A stretch of 64,000 bases of DNA, taken from Rhynchopus sp. YZ270_cl-10. Taxonomy: Eukaryota; Euglenozoa; Diplonemea; Diplonemida; Diplonemidae. Shown piece after piece: positions 1 through 10,051 of the stretch (position 1 is the stretch's first letter; every line of letters begins with the position of its first letter). A program made the translations under genes and the position numbers. The DNA lies in the NCBI GenBank assembly GCA_964035575.1, contig OZ037846.1:89501-153500 (forward strand). The letters are read 5' to 3'. The notes below the pieces were generated by a model. That model had not been told where the DNA came from. It was given only the letters and a program-made list of their open reading frames with translations, and searched no databases.

Positions 1-765
1 TGCATATGCATACGTAGTTCCGTCCATTGATATCCACGAATAAGGTGGTCGCCACTTGTGTCCCACGTCAGGCCCATCCCCTGTAGCCCACCCCCCTGAA
101 GGAGGCAGCCCGTTGCGTGGGTCGTAGTCAGGCCCAATGAGGTCCACTAGATAGCTCACGCCGTTCCACTTGTATACAAAATCTCGGACTTCGCCTGTGA
201 CGTTGTGCATGCGGTGTGTTGAGATGAGCATCTCAGTGGGGTATGGCGGCTGTGCTGTGGTGTTGACTGTGAAGTAGTCTTCGTGTGGTGCAAACTGGTT
301 GTGGTATTCTCCGTAGATGTAGTCACGTCTTCCGTCACGGAGAACGTCGGCCCAGACGATGTTGTAAAAAGCAGTGCCGTCTGTGATGTTGTGTGGCACG
401 AGGAAGATTACAGCTGAGTAAAGACCCAAAGACTTCACAACTGTGAAGAAGTACGGACGCATCTTTCCCTCCCAGAGCAAGGGGTCGTCTGTGGTGATCG
501 TGTCCTCGTTGTAGGTGAAGTAGCGTGTGGCCTCAGTCGCTGTCGGTGGCCTTGTGATGATGTCGTGCATATGTTTCTCAAGGCTGGCGAGCTCACTCGA
601 ACTCGTCTCACGCACAGTGTCCTCCAGCGACTTGAGACTCTCGAAGTACATCACCAGACCACCACCCATTGAAGCTGCTGTCGACACCAATGTCGCAAAT
701 GCAATGACAGCCAGCACAGGCGGCTTGCATTGCCGCGGTGCATCACACCTAGCTGTGTGCTGCAT
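1..765 (-). CDS. Receptor-type adenylate cyclase, N-terminal part (runs off left edge)
   Basis: The start is the ATG at 763-765, at the same place as in the two complete paralogues (5943, 9199, 18706). The 255 codons in the window are open and encode a short basic N-terminus, a hydrophobic signal-anchor (about residues 17-41) and the first part of the ectodomain with conserved N-x-T sequons (NIT, NTT, NVT). The second membrane segment and the catalytic domain lie outside the window. Family role, known from receptor-type class III cyclases: an extracellular sensor coupled to cytoplasmic cAMP synthesis. The ectodomain is closest to the copies at 3163-5943 and 15902-18706. Whether the rest is intact cannot be seen. 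Confidence 0.85.
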   Translation of the reverse strand, partial: MQHTARCDAPRQCKPPVLAVIAFATLVSTAASMGGGLVMYFESLKSLEDTVRETSSSELASLEKHMHDIITRPPTATEATRYFTYNEDTITTDDPLLWEGKMRPYFFTVVKSLGLYSAVIFLVPHNITDGTAFYNIVWADVLRDGRRDYIYGEYHNQFAPHEDYFTVNTTAQPPYPTEMLISTHRMHNVTGEVRDFVYKWNGVSYLVDLIGPDYDPRNGLPPSGGWATGDGPDVGHKWRPPYSWISMDGTTYAYA

Positions 766-1046
766 CACCGCACAGGGTTTATGTCATGTGTACTGTGCCA
801 CCTCATTCTGTTGGTGTGTGCGTTGTGTTCACAGACAAATGAGCAGTGGACGTACACATGCACAATATATGCCGCCAACGTCAGAAACTACAACACTGCA
901 GTCGTTAATTGCGCGCAATCGAAGAACAGAACGTTCGTATAAAAATAAAATTGGGCGGGTGAGGTCAAGAGGTGGGCTTTCATGTTTGTTTCTGTTTGCA
1001 AATAAAAACAACAAAAAAACTTTCTACCCCCAACCCGTCCAGAAAA
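766..1046. other. 5' flank of the edge cyclase
   Basis: No gene seen. It is near-identical to 9200-9515 upstream of the cyclase at 6464-9199, including the shared motif at 844-879, and so belongs to the duplicated cyclase unit. A short T/A-rich stretch precedes the insertion at 1047. Confidence 0.6.
844..879 (-). promoter_or_regulatory. Conserved upstream motif of cyclase genes (copy 1)
   Basis: A 35-base block ending in GCACAATATATGCCGCCAAC lies 79 bases upstream of the cyclase ATG. Near-identical blocks occur at 6021-6055 and 9326-9361, upstream of two other cyclases. It may be a promoter or 5' UTR element; equally it may only reflect recent duplication. It is missing from the copy at 15902-18706, whose upstream sequence diverges. 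Confidence 0.35.
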
Positions 1047-1867
1047 GTGAAGTTATTAATGCAGGCACCTCCGACTGACCCACGTACGATGCCAGCCATC
1101 CGGATGAAAGCACAAGTACCCTGTGGCCAACAACAGAAGATGTAAAAAGGAAACCTAATGACTGGCCCGTACCGTAAGAGAACGAGGGCGGTTCACAACC
1201 GCTCGACAGCCGGCGGCCCACCTTCCGTTGAAGAGTTGTGAGCTTACAGGTACTGCAGTTCGCTGCACCCAACGCTTGATGCACGATAGTCTACACAAGA
1301 GAGCAGAAACCCAAAAACACAAAAAGGGGTGGGCGGGGGGGTCACAACATCTCTCTCTTGGCGCCCCATGCTGTACCGACAGTTGGGCCTCACCCTTTCT
1401 CTTAGGGATATACATGGACGTCCTTACAGGCAGCACACCGTAACCCAAAGGCGTGGCAGAGAGACTCCGTAGAGCGACTCTGGCCTGACCGCTGGCCATT
1501 TATGCTCCGGGTGCGAGCACCCATCATAGCATAGGGGGGCCAGCCTGACCCAGCATTTATATACCCTGCCAGGGTGAACTAGCATAAAAGAGGGCAGGGG
1601 CGTTTAGACCCTGAGGACTAGGGGAAGTCCCGCATACCCCAACAGAAAGACAAAGGCTATGCACTGGTGATATAGGAGAGGCAGGGTTGCTGAAAAACAA
1701 AAAGACCCTGAAGGCACAAAAACGCCCCGCATCCCTCCTCGCCTCCTGTTTTGTAATCTCTCAGGTAGGAGACATCGGTTCGAGCGGTCAACACCTTCAT
1801 AGAGTTTCTGGAGGAACGGACCCCCGGATGCAATTTAAGGTCCAGCACAGGACCACAGCCAGAAAAA
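1047..1867. mobile_element. 821-bp insertion with 8-bp flanking repeat
   Basis: Comparison with the paralogous flank (about 9515) shows a clean insertion here. CCAGAAAA stands on both sides (1039-1046 and 1868-1875) and once in the empty copy. I see no clear terminal inverted repeats and no coding capacity; a TATATAAATG-like string lies within. On the minus strand the part near 1090-1150 resembles a stretch of the membrane-protein remnant at 41750-41790. The class is unresolved: a non-autonomous DNA element or a retroposed sequence. Confidence 0.6.
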
Positions 1868-1875
1868 CCAGAAAA

Positions 1876-3162
1876 AGAAAAGACCCTTTGACTGAAGTAC
1901 AGAAATGAGAGTGCACAACAAAGGGGGAGCGGAATACACAAAAGAAGTCCCAGACGTTTGAATCATTTCCCACCACAACCACACCCACCATAGATGCACT
2001 TAGTACTGCACCACACCAAAATGGGCGGAATAACTGCCACCTGTTTTATTTTATTTTTTGACTTGGTACCAGTACTGTCCTCTTTTGCTCTGCCAAGGCA
2101 GTGTTCACGTCTTGGCGTATTGGGAGTAGTAGCCTGGGCTCTGGTCCCGGTTGATGCCTTTTTCCCCCAACATCAGATGCACGGGTACAACTAATGTGGT
2201 TGGGATGGCCGGATTGCCACATTGTTTATTTGCAAAGGAGTCAAATCATCCAAATTAAGTCTTTTTGTGCTTCTGTTTTGCATCCCTTGAATGGTGCCAA
2301 AAAAAGTGGGTCCATAAATTTTATTGTTCCTTCCTTCAAAACTTCGCACATAACGCTTTTGGTTTTTGGGAGACACGCAAGGTGCCAGGTTCTATGATAT
2401 GCACGGAACCACCCTGCACCTGTTTGTCATATTGTTTCCCGTGCATTGGAGAATACATGGAGAAACGTTTCGCACTCTAAAGTAGGGCAAAGAAACGACG
2501 CAGACGTCGTCTGTCACAAACCCGAAGGGTCGTGGCAGGGACACACAGATCGCAGCCTGTGCATGGGCATCTCTACTGCAGGTTCAGCGTCTAGGCCAGG
2601 ACGGTTGTGTCACCAGTACTCAACTGCGTCATGTCTGCACCTTCGGGCATCACCTTCCCTCGGAGCTCACGTCAAAGCCGTCTTCGCACAACGCTGCTGC
2701 AGACGCCGTATTATGGCGTATGTCCGCAGTTGTATCATAATATTATAAAGAAAGATTTTTGATAAAAATTGCGAACACAAAAACCAGCACGTGTGGAAGA
2801 AAAAAGGAGAGTAAAATATTTTGCTTCTGATTCAAAGTGGTGTTTACGTTTTGGGTACGGGGCGGAGAATAAAATCTGTTCGATAAAAGAAACGCGAGCT
2901 CATTGCTATATCTTGTTCAAATAAAACTTTAAGATGAACCTCTCGTACTTAGTTACCTAAACCTAAAACAAGGCGTCTAAGCATGTGTTGCTTGTGTGAG
3001 AGTTTTTAAGACTATAACTGCCGACTCTAATCAGCGCTCTGTAACAAGAAAACAGAATATTTCAACATGAGCCTAAGCCAAGCGTGGGTAGTAACCTTGA
3101 AATGTGCAGTGGTGCACAACACAACAAAACGAAAGGTGTAAACCTCGTCGAAATAACAACCT
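1876..3162. other. Intergenic segment between cyclase units
   Basis: No gene seen. The first part (1876-2280) matches 9520-9950. Part of 2330-2480 resembles 27360-27500 downstream of the six-TM cyclase, including the shared string GTGCCAGGTTCTATGATATG. The end carries two copies of a dispersed motif. Confidence 0.6.
2926..3100 (+). repeat. Two copies of dispersed AAGATGAACCTAAGCCTCTCG-type motif
   Basis: Copies lie at about 2926-2962 and 3061-3100. The family pattern is TAAGATGAnCCTAAGCCTC, then TCGTGCTTAGTCACCTTGA. The second copy sits just 3' of a cyclase stop codon, as does the copy at 15788-15826; another is at 10002-10038. Function is unknown; it could be 3' UTR sequence carried by duplication. 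Confidence 0.5.
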
Positions 3163-5943
3163 TCACTTAGCCCAGTTCTTCCCATCAGTACTGCAGTGAG
3201 GAGAGATGACCTTGTTCGGAAGCAGTGTCGTTGTCCACGTCGCCATTGACAACATAAACGCCGTCCTTGCGCGGGAGTAGCATGTGCTCCAGGCTCGACG
3301 GCATGCCTGCGTCCGCTTCAGGCTCGTACAGGCACACCTTCCCTTCACGCACAGCCTCCTCACACAGCGTCCAGGAGCGGCGCACACCACGCCCCATCAC
3401 AGTCACGAAGCGCTGCTTCTTCGTCCCCACATTCCCGTGCTGCACAGGGCCGCTCACAAACCCAGCACCGCTGTGCAGTGCTGACAGCAGCAAGCGTTGT
3501 GCAAAACGTATCGCACTCTCACTGTGTGCTGCCAACGAGCGTGTCAGGTTCCACCCCACACACACGGAACTCCCGAGGAGTGAGACAAGCATCCCACGGC
3601 TCTGGTCCAAGGCCACAGTGAGGCTCGAGAGCCGCACGCTCAGGTCAGCCAGGACAGGCGTCTCCTCCTCTGTGTCTGCACTGTAGGATACCATGCCGAG
3701 TGTGGCACAGAACTGCTTTGAGGCTGAGGTCTCGCTATTCACTGAGCTGACCAACAACACTCGCGAATCTGCGCTTGTTGTAAAGTCCTTTGTCCCTGAT
3801 GACGCACGTGCCACAAGTGGGTTCGTCTCCCGTCCCGCAAGTGCAGCCGGCCACACACAGCACACATCTGTCGTCCCACTCACACCCTTCAAGTCCTGAC
3901 GAAAGGAAGCGCCAATCACCACATCGCGTGCAACATACTCATCCTTGCACAGTGCAGAGCAGATCGCCACAGCACCAGGTTGGCAAGCGCTTTCGAGGCG
4001 TGATGCGACGTTCACAGTGTGTCCGAAGTAGTCCATGCGTCCGGTGAGTGTGTTCAACTCCACAGTGACAGGCCCTGTGTTGATCCCAATGCGGACAGTG
4101 AGACCACACCACAGCAAGCCCTGCTCAGCGCAGATCGGTGCGTCCTCCATAAGAGACGGCGGCCACTCCGCCTCGCGCAGCCGTTCGTGCACCTTCAGCG
4201 CAAAGTCCATCCCGTCCTGTGTCGTCGCAAAGGCAATCATGAAGGCGTCGCCAATCGTCTTCACCTCGTAGCCGCCGAAGGTGTGCATCACGTCCCGTAT
4301 CACAGCGTTGTGGATGCGCAGCCCAGCACGCATCCCGTCAGGTGCAGCTTCCCAGATCGACGTTGACGCACGGATGTCTGTAAAGACAATCGTCACTGTG
4401 CCTTCGTCCAGTCCAGGTGCCGCTGACTTGCGTCGCTCGTCAGGTGCTTCCTCAGCAAGCTCAAACAGCGCAGCAGGGAGGTAGGGACGGTACTCCTCCA
4501 GACGGCTGATGGACAGCAGCATCCCACCCATCAGGCTGTCTTCACAACCACGTGTTTCCTGCCGTATCGTGAGATCGCACGCTGTGCCACGTCTGTTTCA
4601 AACTCGCCAATGGCTTTGATGGCAACAGACAGGTGCCGCATCGGTAGTGCAATGAACACAACCTCGAGTATCGAGATCATCAAGTCAAACACAAACACAA
4701 GCAGCGTGAAGATCACAAGCACCACAAGCGCCTTCTGCACCTTTGCCTCCACAGACGACACAGGACGCAGCCATATCAGAAAGGCGTCTTGGTGCAGCTG
4801 CGCACCCTTGCGCACAAAGTGTTCCTCACCACCGAGCATCACCTTCATAAACGTGTGGGACGGTTCCTCCAGCACCTCTTCGAACGCATCCTTCACTGCC
4901 TGCGACTGCATGTCTGACACTTTCATGGCACATATTGCACCCGTGCTGGTACGCACATCAGAGTTGCACAACCCCACCAGGTGTTCTCCTGTTGTCGACG
5001 CGTACACAATGGAGAGCTTTGCGTCCACAATCACCACTGTTGTGTCTGGGTGCTCCTTTTTGTACTCTGCCATCGGTTTCTCCCACATCACGTACAAAAC
5101 GTGCGCGGAGATGATGACTGCTCTGTACTTGCTCCACGGGTGCGGTGCAGGTGGTGGCACGTGCACAGAATCATACCCGGCGAAGGCGTGCGAGGTTCCG
5201 TCCAGTGACGTCCACGCATTAGGCGGTCGCCACCGGTGTGCCACGGCAAGCCCATCCCCTGTGTCCCACCCCCCTGAAGGAGGCAGCCCGTCGCGTGGGT
5301 CGTAGTCAGGCCCAAGCAGGTCCACTAGATAGCTCACGCCGTTCCACGCGAAAACAAAATCTCGGACTTTGCCTGTGACGTTGTGCAAGTGGTGTGTTGA
5401 GATGAGCATCTCAGTGGGGTATGGCGGCTGTGCTGTGGTGTTGACTGTGAAGTAGTCTTCGTGTGGTGCAAGCTGGTTGTGGTATTCTCCGTAGATGTAG
5501 TCACGTCTTCCGTCACGGAGAAGGTTGGCCCAGACGATGTTGTAAAAAGCAGTGCCGTCTGTGATGTTGTGTGGCACGAGGCAGATCACAGCTGAGTAAA
5601 TACCCAAAGACTTCACAAGTGAGAAGTAGAACGGACGCATCTTTCCAGCCCAGAGCAAGGGGTCATCTGTGGTGATCGTGTCCTCGTTGTAGGTGAAGTA
5701 GCGTGTGGCCTCAGTCGCTGTCGGTGGCCTTGTGATGATGTCGTGCAGATGCTTCTCAAGACTGGCGAGCTCACTCGAACTCGTCTCACGCACAGTGTCC
5801 TCCAGCGACTTGAGACTCTCGAAGTACATCACCAGACCACCACCCATTGAAGCTGCTGTCGACACCCATGTCGCAAATGCAATGACAGCCAGCACAGGCG
5901 GCTTGCATTGCCGCGGTGCATCACACGTAGCTGTGTGCTGCAT
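3163..5943 (-). pseudogene. Receptor-type adenylate cyclase with frame lesions
   Basis: The ATG at 5941-5943 opens the canonical N-terminus; the frame stays open upstream to 6057, but paralogues support 5943. Layout as in the copy at 15902-18706: signal anchor, ectodomain with sequons, second membrane segment, class III catalytic domain, degenerate second cyclase-like domain. Compared with its sisters it lacks 7 bases (GCACCTC) just after the HAMP-like linker near 4538, which separates the membrane half (ending 4531) from the cytoplasmic half (3185-4531). One extra T near 3211 changes the last residues, so the stop moves from 3163 to 3185. The catalytic residues themselves are kept. It is probably a recently broken member of the array or a donor for conversion; an assembly error at two places is the alternative. 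Confidence 0.8.
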
Positions 5944-6463
5944 CACCGCAATGTGTAGTGTGGTACCCCATTCTGTTGGTGTGTGTGTTGTGGTCACAGA
6001 CAAACGAACACCACCACAAGAGTGGACGGACACATGCACAATATATGCCGCCAACATGTTCTTTGTTGCGACACAACCCGCTGTTGGACAACGTCCAACG
6101 CGGAGAAGTCGTTATTTTGACAGGTAAAAAGGAAAAGGCTTGCACATCAAAAAAAAGCAGTATTGCACACACGAAAAACATCCGCAGGAACTGCGGCCAA
6201 CTAAAAAAGATCTGTTGCGAAGAAAAAACAACTTACTGTTGACAAGCTTCCTTTTTTTATTGAAGCAAATGTGTAACTTTGCAAAAATATTTTGGTTTTT
6301 TTGAGCACGTTGCGAACGAACAAGTCACGTGTGCCCACTACCCTGTGCCTGTAAAGACATATATGCGTCGCCTTGGTGGGAGTCTGCTTGTATAATACTC
6401 GCTGTGAAGCACACAGGTCAAACGAGATGCCTTGCACGTCTGCACCTCGCATGCTTCCATTTC
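5944..6463. other. Spacer between two cyclase genes
   Basis: 520 bases with no gene seen. It holds the conserved upstream motif at 6021-6055 and then T/A-rich sequence down to the 3' end of the next cyclase. Confidence 0.5.
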
Positions 6464-9199
6464 TCACACTGCACACGAAGACACCTCGTACAAGCCAGGT
6501 GTGTTGCCGTAGGGCACAAGCATGTTCTCAATCGAAGACGGGATCTTGAACTGCGCAGCGTCAGCCTCATAGAGCGCAACGGTGCCCTCTGCGGCAGCGG
6601 CCTCCTCACACAGCGTCCAGCTCCGCCCCACACTACGCCCCGTCACGGTCAGGAAGCGCTGTGTGCGCATGCCTACTGCACCGTACTGTACCGTCCCGCT
6701 GACGAGACCCATCCCGACGGGCACAGCAAGCAGCAGCAGACGCTCTGCAAATCCTACCGCACTCTCGCAGTGTGCTGCAGAAGGGCGTGTCAGGTTCCAC
6801 CCCACACACACACAGTTGCCGAGTAGTGAAACCAAACTGCCACCCGTCTCCTCCAGTACAACAGCCAGCGTCGAAACAGTAGCGCTCATGAGTTGCAGAC
6901 TGTGTGGCGCACCTGGCTCACCTGTGTCTGCCTCAACAACACCCACAGTAGCACTGAAGCTCTTGTGCTCAAACAGCCCAGCACTGCGCGCCTGCAGGTG
7001 GCCCGACTCAGATGCGCAGCTCTCAGAGAGTTGCACATCTAACGTTCTGTTTCGCAGTGGGTTCGTCTCACGTCCCGCAAGTGCAGCCGGCCACACACAG
7101 CACACATCAGTCGTCCCACTCACACCCTTCAAGTCCTGACGAAAGGAAGCGCCAATCACCACATCGCGTGCAACATACTCATCCTTGCACAGTGCAGAGC
7201 AGATCGCCACAGCACCTGGTTGGCAAGCGCTTTCGAGGCGTGATGCGACGTTCACAGTGTGTCCGAAGTAGTCCATGCGTCCGGTGAGTGTGTTCAACTC
7301 CACAGTGACAGGCCCTGTGTTGATCCCAATGCGGACAGTGAGACCACACCACAGCAAGCCCTGCTCAGCGCAGATCGGTGCGTCCTCCATAAGAGACGGC
7401 GGCCACTCCGCCTCGCGCAGCCGTTCGTGCACCTTCAGCGCAAAGTCCATCCCGTCCTGTGTCGTCGCAAAGGCAATCATGAATGCGTCGCCAATTGTCT
7501 TCACCTCGTAGCCGCCGAAGGTGTGCATCACGTCCCGTATCACAGCGTTGTGGATGCGCAGCCCAGCACGCATCCCGTCAGGTGCAGCTTCCCAGATCGA
7601 CGTTGACGCACGGATGTCTGTAAAGACAATCGTCACTGTGCCTTCGTCCAGTCCAGGTGCCGCTGACTTGTGTCGCTCGTCAGGTGCTTCCTCAGCAAGC
7701 TCAAACAGCGCAGCAGGGAGGTAGGGACGGTACTCCTCCAGACGGCTGATGGACAGCAGCATCCCACCCATCAGGCTGTGCACCTCCTTCACAACCACGT
7801 GTTTCCTGCCGTATCGTGAGATCGCACGCTGTGCCACGTCTGTTTCAAACTCGCCAATGGCTTTGATGGCAACAGACAGGTGCCGCATCGGTAGTGCAAT
7901 GAACACAACCTCGAGTATCGAGATCATCAGGTCAAACACAAACACAAGCAGCGTGAAGATCACAAGCACCACAAGCGCCTTCTGCACCTTTGCCTCCACA
8001 GACGACACAGGACGCAGCCATATCAGAAAGGCGTCTTGGTGCAGCTGCGCACCCTTGCGCACAAAGTGTTCCTCACCACCGAGCATCACCTTCATAAACG
8101 TGTGGGACGGTTCCTCCAGCACCTCTTCGAACGCATCCTTCACTGCCTGCGACTGCATGTCCGACACTTTCATGGCACATGACAGCGGTGCAACTGTGCT
8201 GAAGGAACGCACATCAGAGTTGCACAACCCCACCAGGTGTTCTCCTGTTGTCGACGCGTACACAATGGAGAGCTTTGCGTCCACAATCACCACTGTTGTG
8301 TCTGGGTGCTGCTTCTTGTACTCTGCCATGGGTTTGTCCCACATCCCGTACTCAAAGTGCGCGGAGATGATGACTGCTCTGTACTTGCTCCACGGGTGCG
8401 GTGCAGGTGGTGGCACGTGCACAGAATCAAACGCGGTGTAGGCGTACACGGTTCCGTCCAGTGACGTCCACGAAAGAGGTGGTCGCCACTTGTGTGCCAC
8501 GGCAAGCCCATCCCCTGTGTCCCACCCCCCTGAAGGAGGCAACCCGTTGCGTGGGTCGTAGTCAGGCCCAATGAGGTCCACTAGATAGCTCACGCCGTTC
8601 CACTTGTATGCAAATCCCAAGACTTCGCCTGTGACGTTGTGCATGTGGTGTGTTGAGATGAGCATCTCAGTGGGGTATGGCGGCTGTGCTGTGGTGTTGA
8701 CTGTGAAGTACTCTTCGTTGGGCACAAGGTAGTTGTTGTACTCTCCAGACATGAAGAGACGTCTTCCGTCACGGAGAGGGGCGGCCCACGCCATGCTGTA
8801 CACAGCAGTGCCGTCTGTGATGTTGTGTGGTACGAGTACGTACCCAAGTGCAAACAATCCAAACTTGCGGATGAAGCTGTAGCACAGCGGGATGGACTGC
8901 TTGCCCCACACACGCGGGTCGTCCGTGGCGATACTGGCATTGTCGTACACGTAGCTGTGCAGCGCGTTAGACGTGTTGGTTGCGCGGGACATCACTGACA
9001 GCATCGTGTGGTGCACACTAGCTAGCTCACTCGAACTCGTCTCACGCACAGTGTCCTCCAGCGACTTGAGACTCTCGAAGTACATCACCAGACCACCACC
9101 CATTGAAGCTGCTGTCGACACCAATGTCGCAAATGCAATGACAGCCAGCACAGGCGGCTTGCATTGCCGCGGTGCATCACACCTAGCTGTGTGCTGCAT
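6464..9199 (-). CDS. Receptor-type adenylate cyclase, intact
   Basis: 911 codons from the ATG at 9197-9199; a GTG one codon earlier is less likely. The N-terminal 60 residues match the sister copies, then the ectodomain diverges strongly over about residues 61-200 and becomes near-identical again. Membrane segments lie at about 17-41 and near 400-430. The class III domain keeps both metal-binding Asp (FTDI and GDAF), the ATP-selecting Lys (EVKTIGD) and Asp (MDYFG), and the transition-state Asn and Arg (NVASR), so it should be an active adenylate cyclase. A second, degenerate cyclase-like fold follows (GxVQYGxVG, VTVTG). After about residue 713 the tail is much diverged from the 15902-18706 copy and ends SSCAV. 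Probable role: surface sensor producing cAMP inside the cell. Confidence 0.9.
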   Translation of the reverse strand: MQHTARCDAPRQCKPPVLAVIAFATLVSTAASMGGGLVMYFESLKSLEDTVRETSSSELASVHHTMLSVMSRATNTSNALHSYVYDNASIATDDPRVWGKQSIPLCYSFIRKFGLFALGYVLVPHNITDGTAVYSMAWAAPLRDGRRLFMSGEYNNYLVPNEEYFTVNTTAQPPYPTEMLISTHHMHNVTGEVLGFAYKWNGVSYLVDLIGPDYDPRNGLPPSGGWDTGDGLAVAHKWRPPLSWTSLDGTVYAYTAFDSVHVPPPAPHPWSKYRAVIISAHFEYGMWDKPMAEYKKQHPDTTVVIVDAKLSIVYASTTGEHLVGLCNSDVRSFSTVAPLSCAMKVSDMQSQAVKDAFEEVLEEPSHTFMKVMLGGEEHFVRKGAQLHQDAFLIWLRPVSSVEAKVQKALVVLVIFTLLVFVFDLMISILEVVFIALPMRHLSVAIKAIGEFETDVAQRAISRYGRKHVVVKEVHSLMGGMLLSISRLEEYRPYLPAALFELAEEAPDERHKSAAPGLDEGTVTIVFTDIRASTSIWEAAPDGMRAGLRIHNAVIRDVMHTFGGYEVKTIGDAFMIAFATTQDGMDFALKVHERLREAEWPPSLMEDAPICAEQGLLWCGLTVRIGINTGPVTVELNTLTGRMDYFGHTVNVASRLESACQPGAVAICSALCKDEYVARDVVIGASFRQDLKGVSGTTDVCCVWPAALAGRETNPLRNRTLDVQLSESCASESGHLQARSAGLFEHKSFSATVGVVEADTGEPGAPHSLQLMSATVSTLAVVLEETGGSLVSLLGNCVCVGWNLTRPSAAHCESAVGFAERLLLLAVPVGMGLVSGTVQYGAVGMRTQRFLTVTGRSVGRSWTLCEEAAAAEGTVALYEADAAQFKIPSSIENMLVPYGNTPGLYEVSSCAV

Positions 9200-10051
9200 C
9201 ACCGCACAGGGTTTATGTTATGTGTACTGTGCTCTCATCCTGGTGTTGTGTGTTTGATAACAGATTTGGAGTGAGTAACGCCTGAACGGTGTGTTGTGGT
9301 CACAGACAAACGAACACCACCACAGGAGTGGACGGACACATGCACAATATATGCCGCCAACATCAGAAACGACAACACTACAGTCGTTAATTGCGCGCAA
9401 TCGAAGAACAGAACGTTCTTACAAAATACACTGGGGCGGGTGAGGTCAGGAGGTGGGCTTTCATGTTTGTTTCTGTTTGCAAATAAAAACAACAAAAAAA
9501 CTTTCTACCCCCAACCCGTCCAGAAAAAGAAAAGACCCTTTGACTGAAGTACAGAAATGAGAGTGCACAACAAAGGGGGAGCGGAATACACAAAAGAAGT
9601 CTCAGACGTTTGAATCATTTCCCACCACAACCACACCCACCATAGATGCACTTAGTACTGCACCACACCAAAAAGGGCGGAATAACTGCCACCTGTTTTA
9701 TTTTATTTTTTGACTTGGTACCAGTACTGTTCTCTTTCGCTCTGCCAAGGCAGTGTTCACGTCTTGGCGTATTGGGAGTAGTAGCCTGGGACCTAGTCCC
9801 GGTTGATGCCTTTTTCTCCCAACATCAGGTACACGAGTACGACCTATGTGGTTGGGATGGCCGGATTGCCACATTGTTTATTTGCAAAGGACTCAAATCA
9901 TCCAAATTAATCCTTTTTGTGCTTCTGTTTTGCATTCCCCAAATCATTTCGAATCTGCAAAGGGTGAAGTGGTGCCAAGAGTGGGTACATAAAAATAAAT
10001 TTTGTAAAATGAACCTCTCGTACATAGTTACCTAAACCCAAAACAAGGCGT
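9200..10051. other. Cyclase 5' flank and duplication edge
   Basis: No gene seen. This is the empty-site version of 766-3000: the upstream motif lies at 9326-9361 and the dispersed motif at about 10002-10038. Similarity to 2926-3000 continues across the stop codon of the oxidoreductase gene to about 10072, which marks the edge of the duplicated unit. Confidence 0.6.

Noticed and set aside
1760-1800. tRNA-like B box (GGTTCGAGCGG)
   Set aside because: No A box at a fitting distance and no cloverleaf could be drawn.
3267-9000. Plus-strand frames opposite the cyclases
   Set aside because: They mirror the minus-strand coding bias and recur in every paralogue in the same position.
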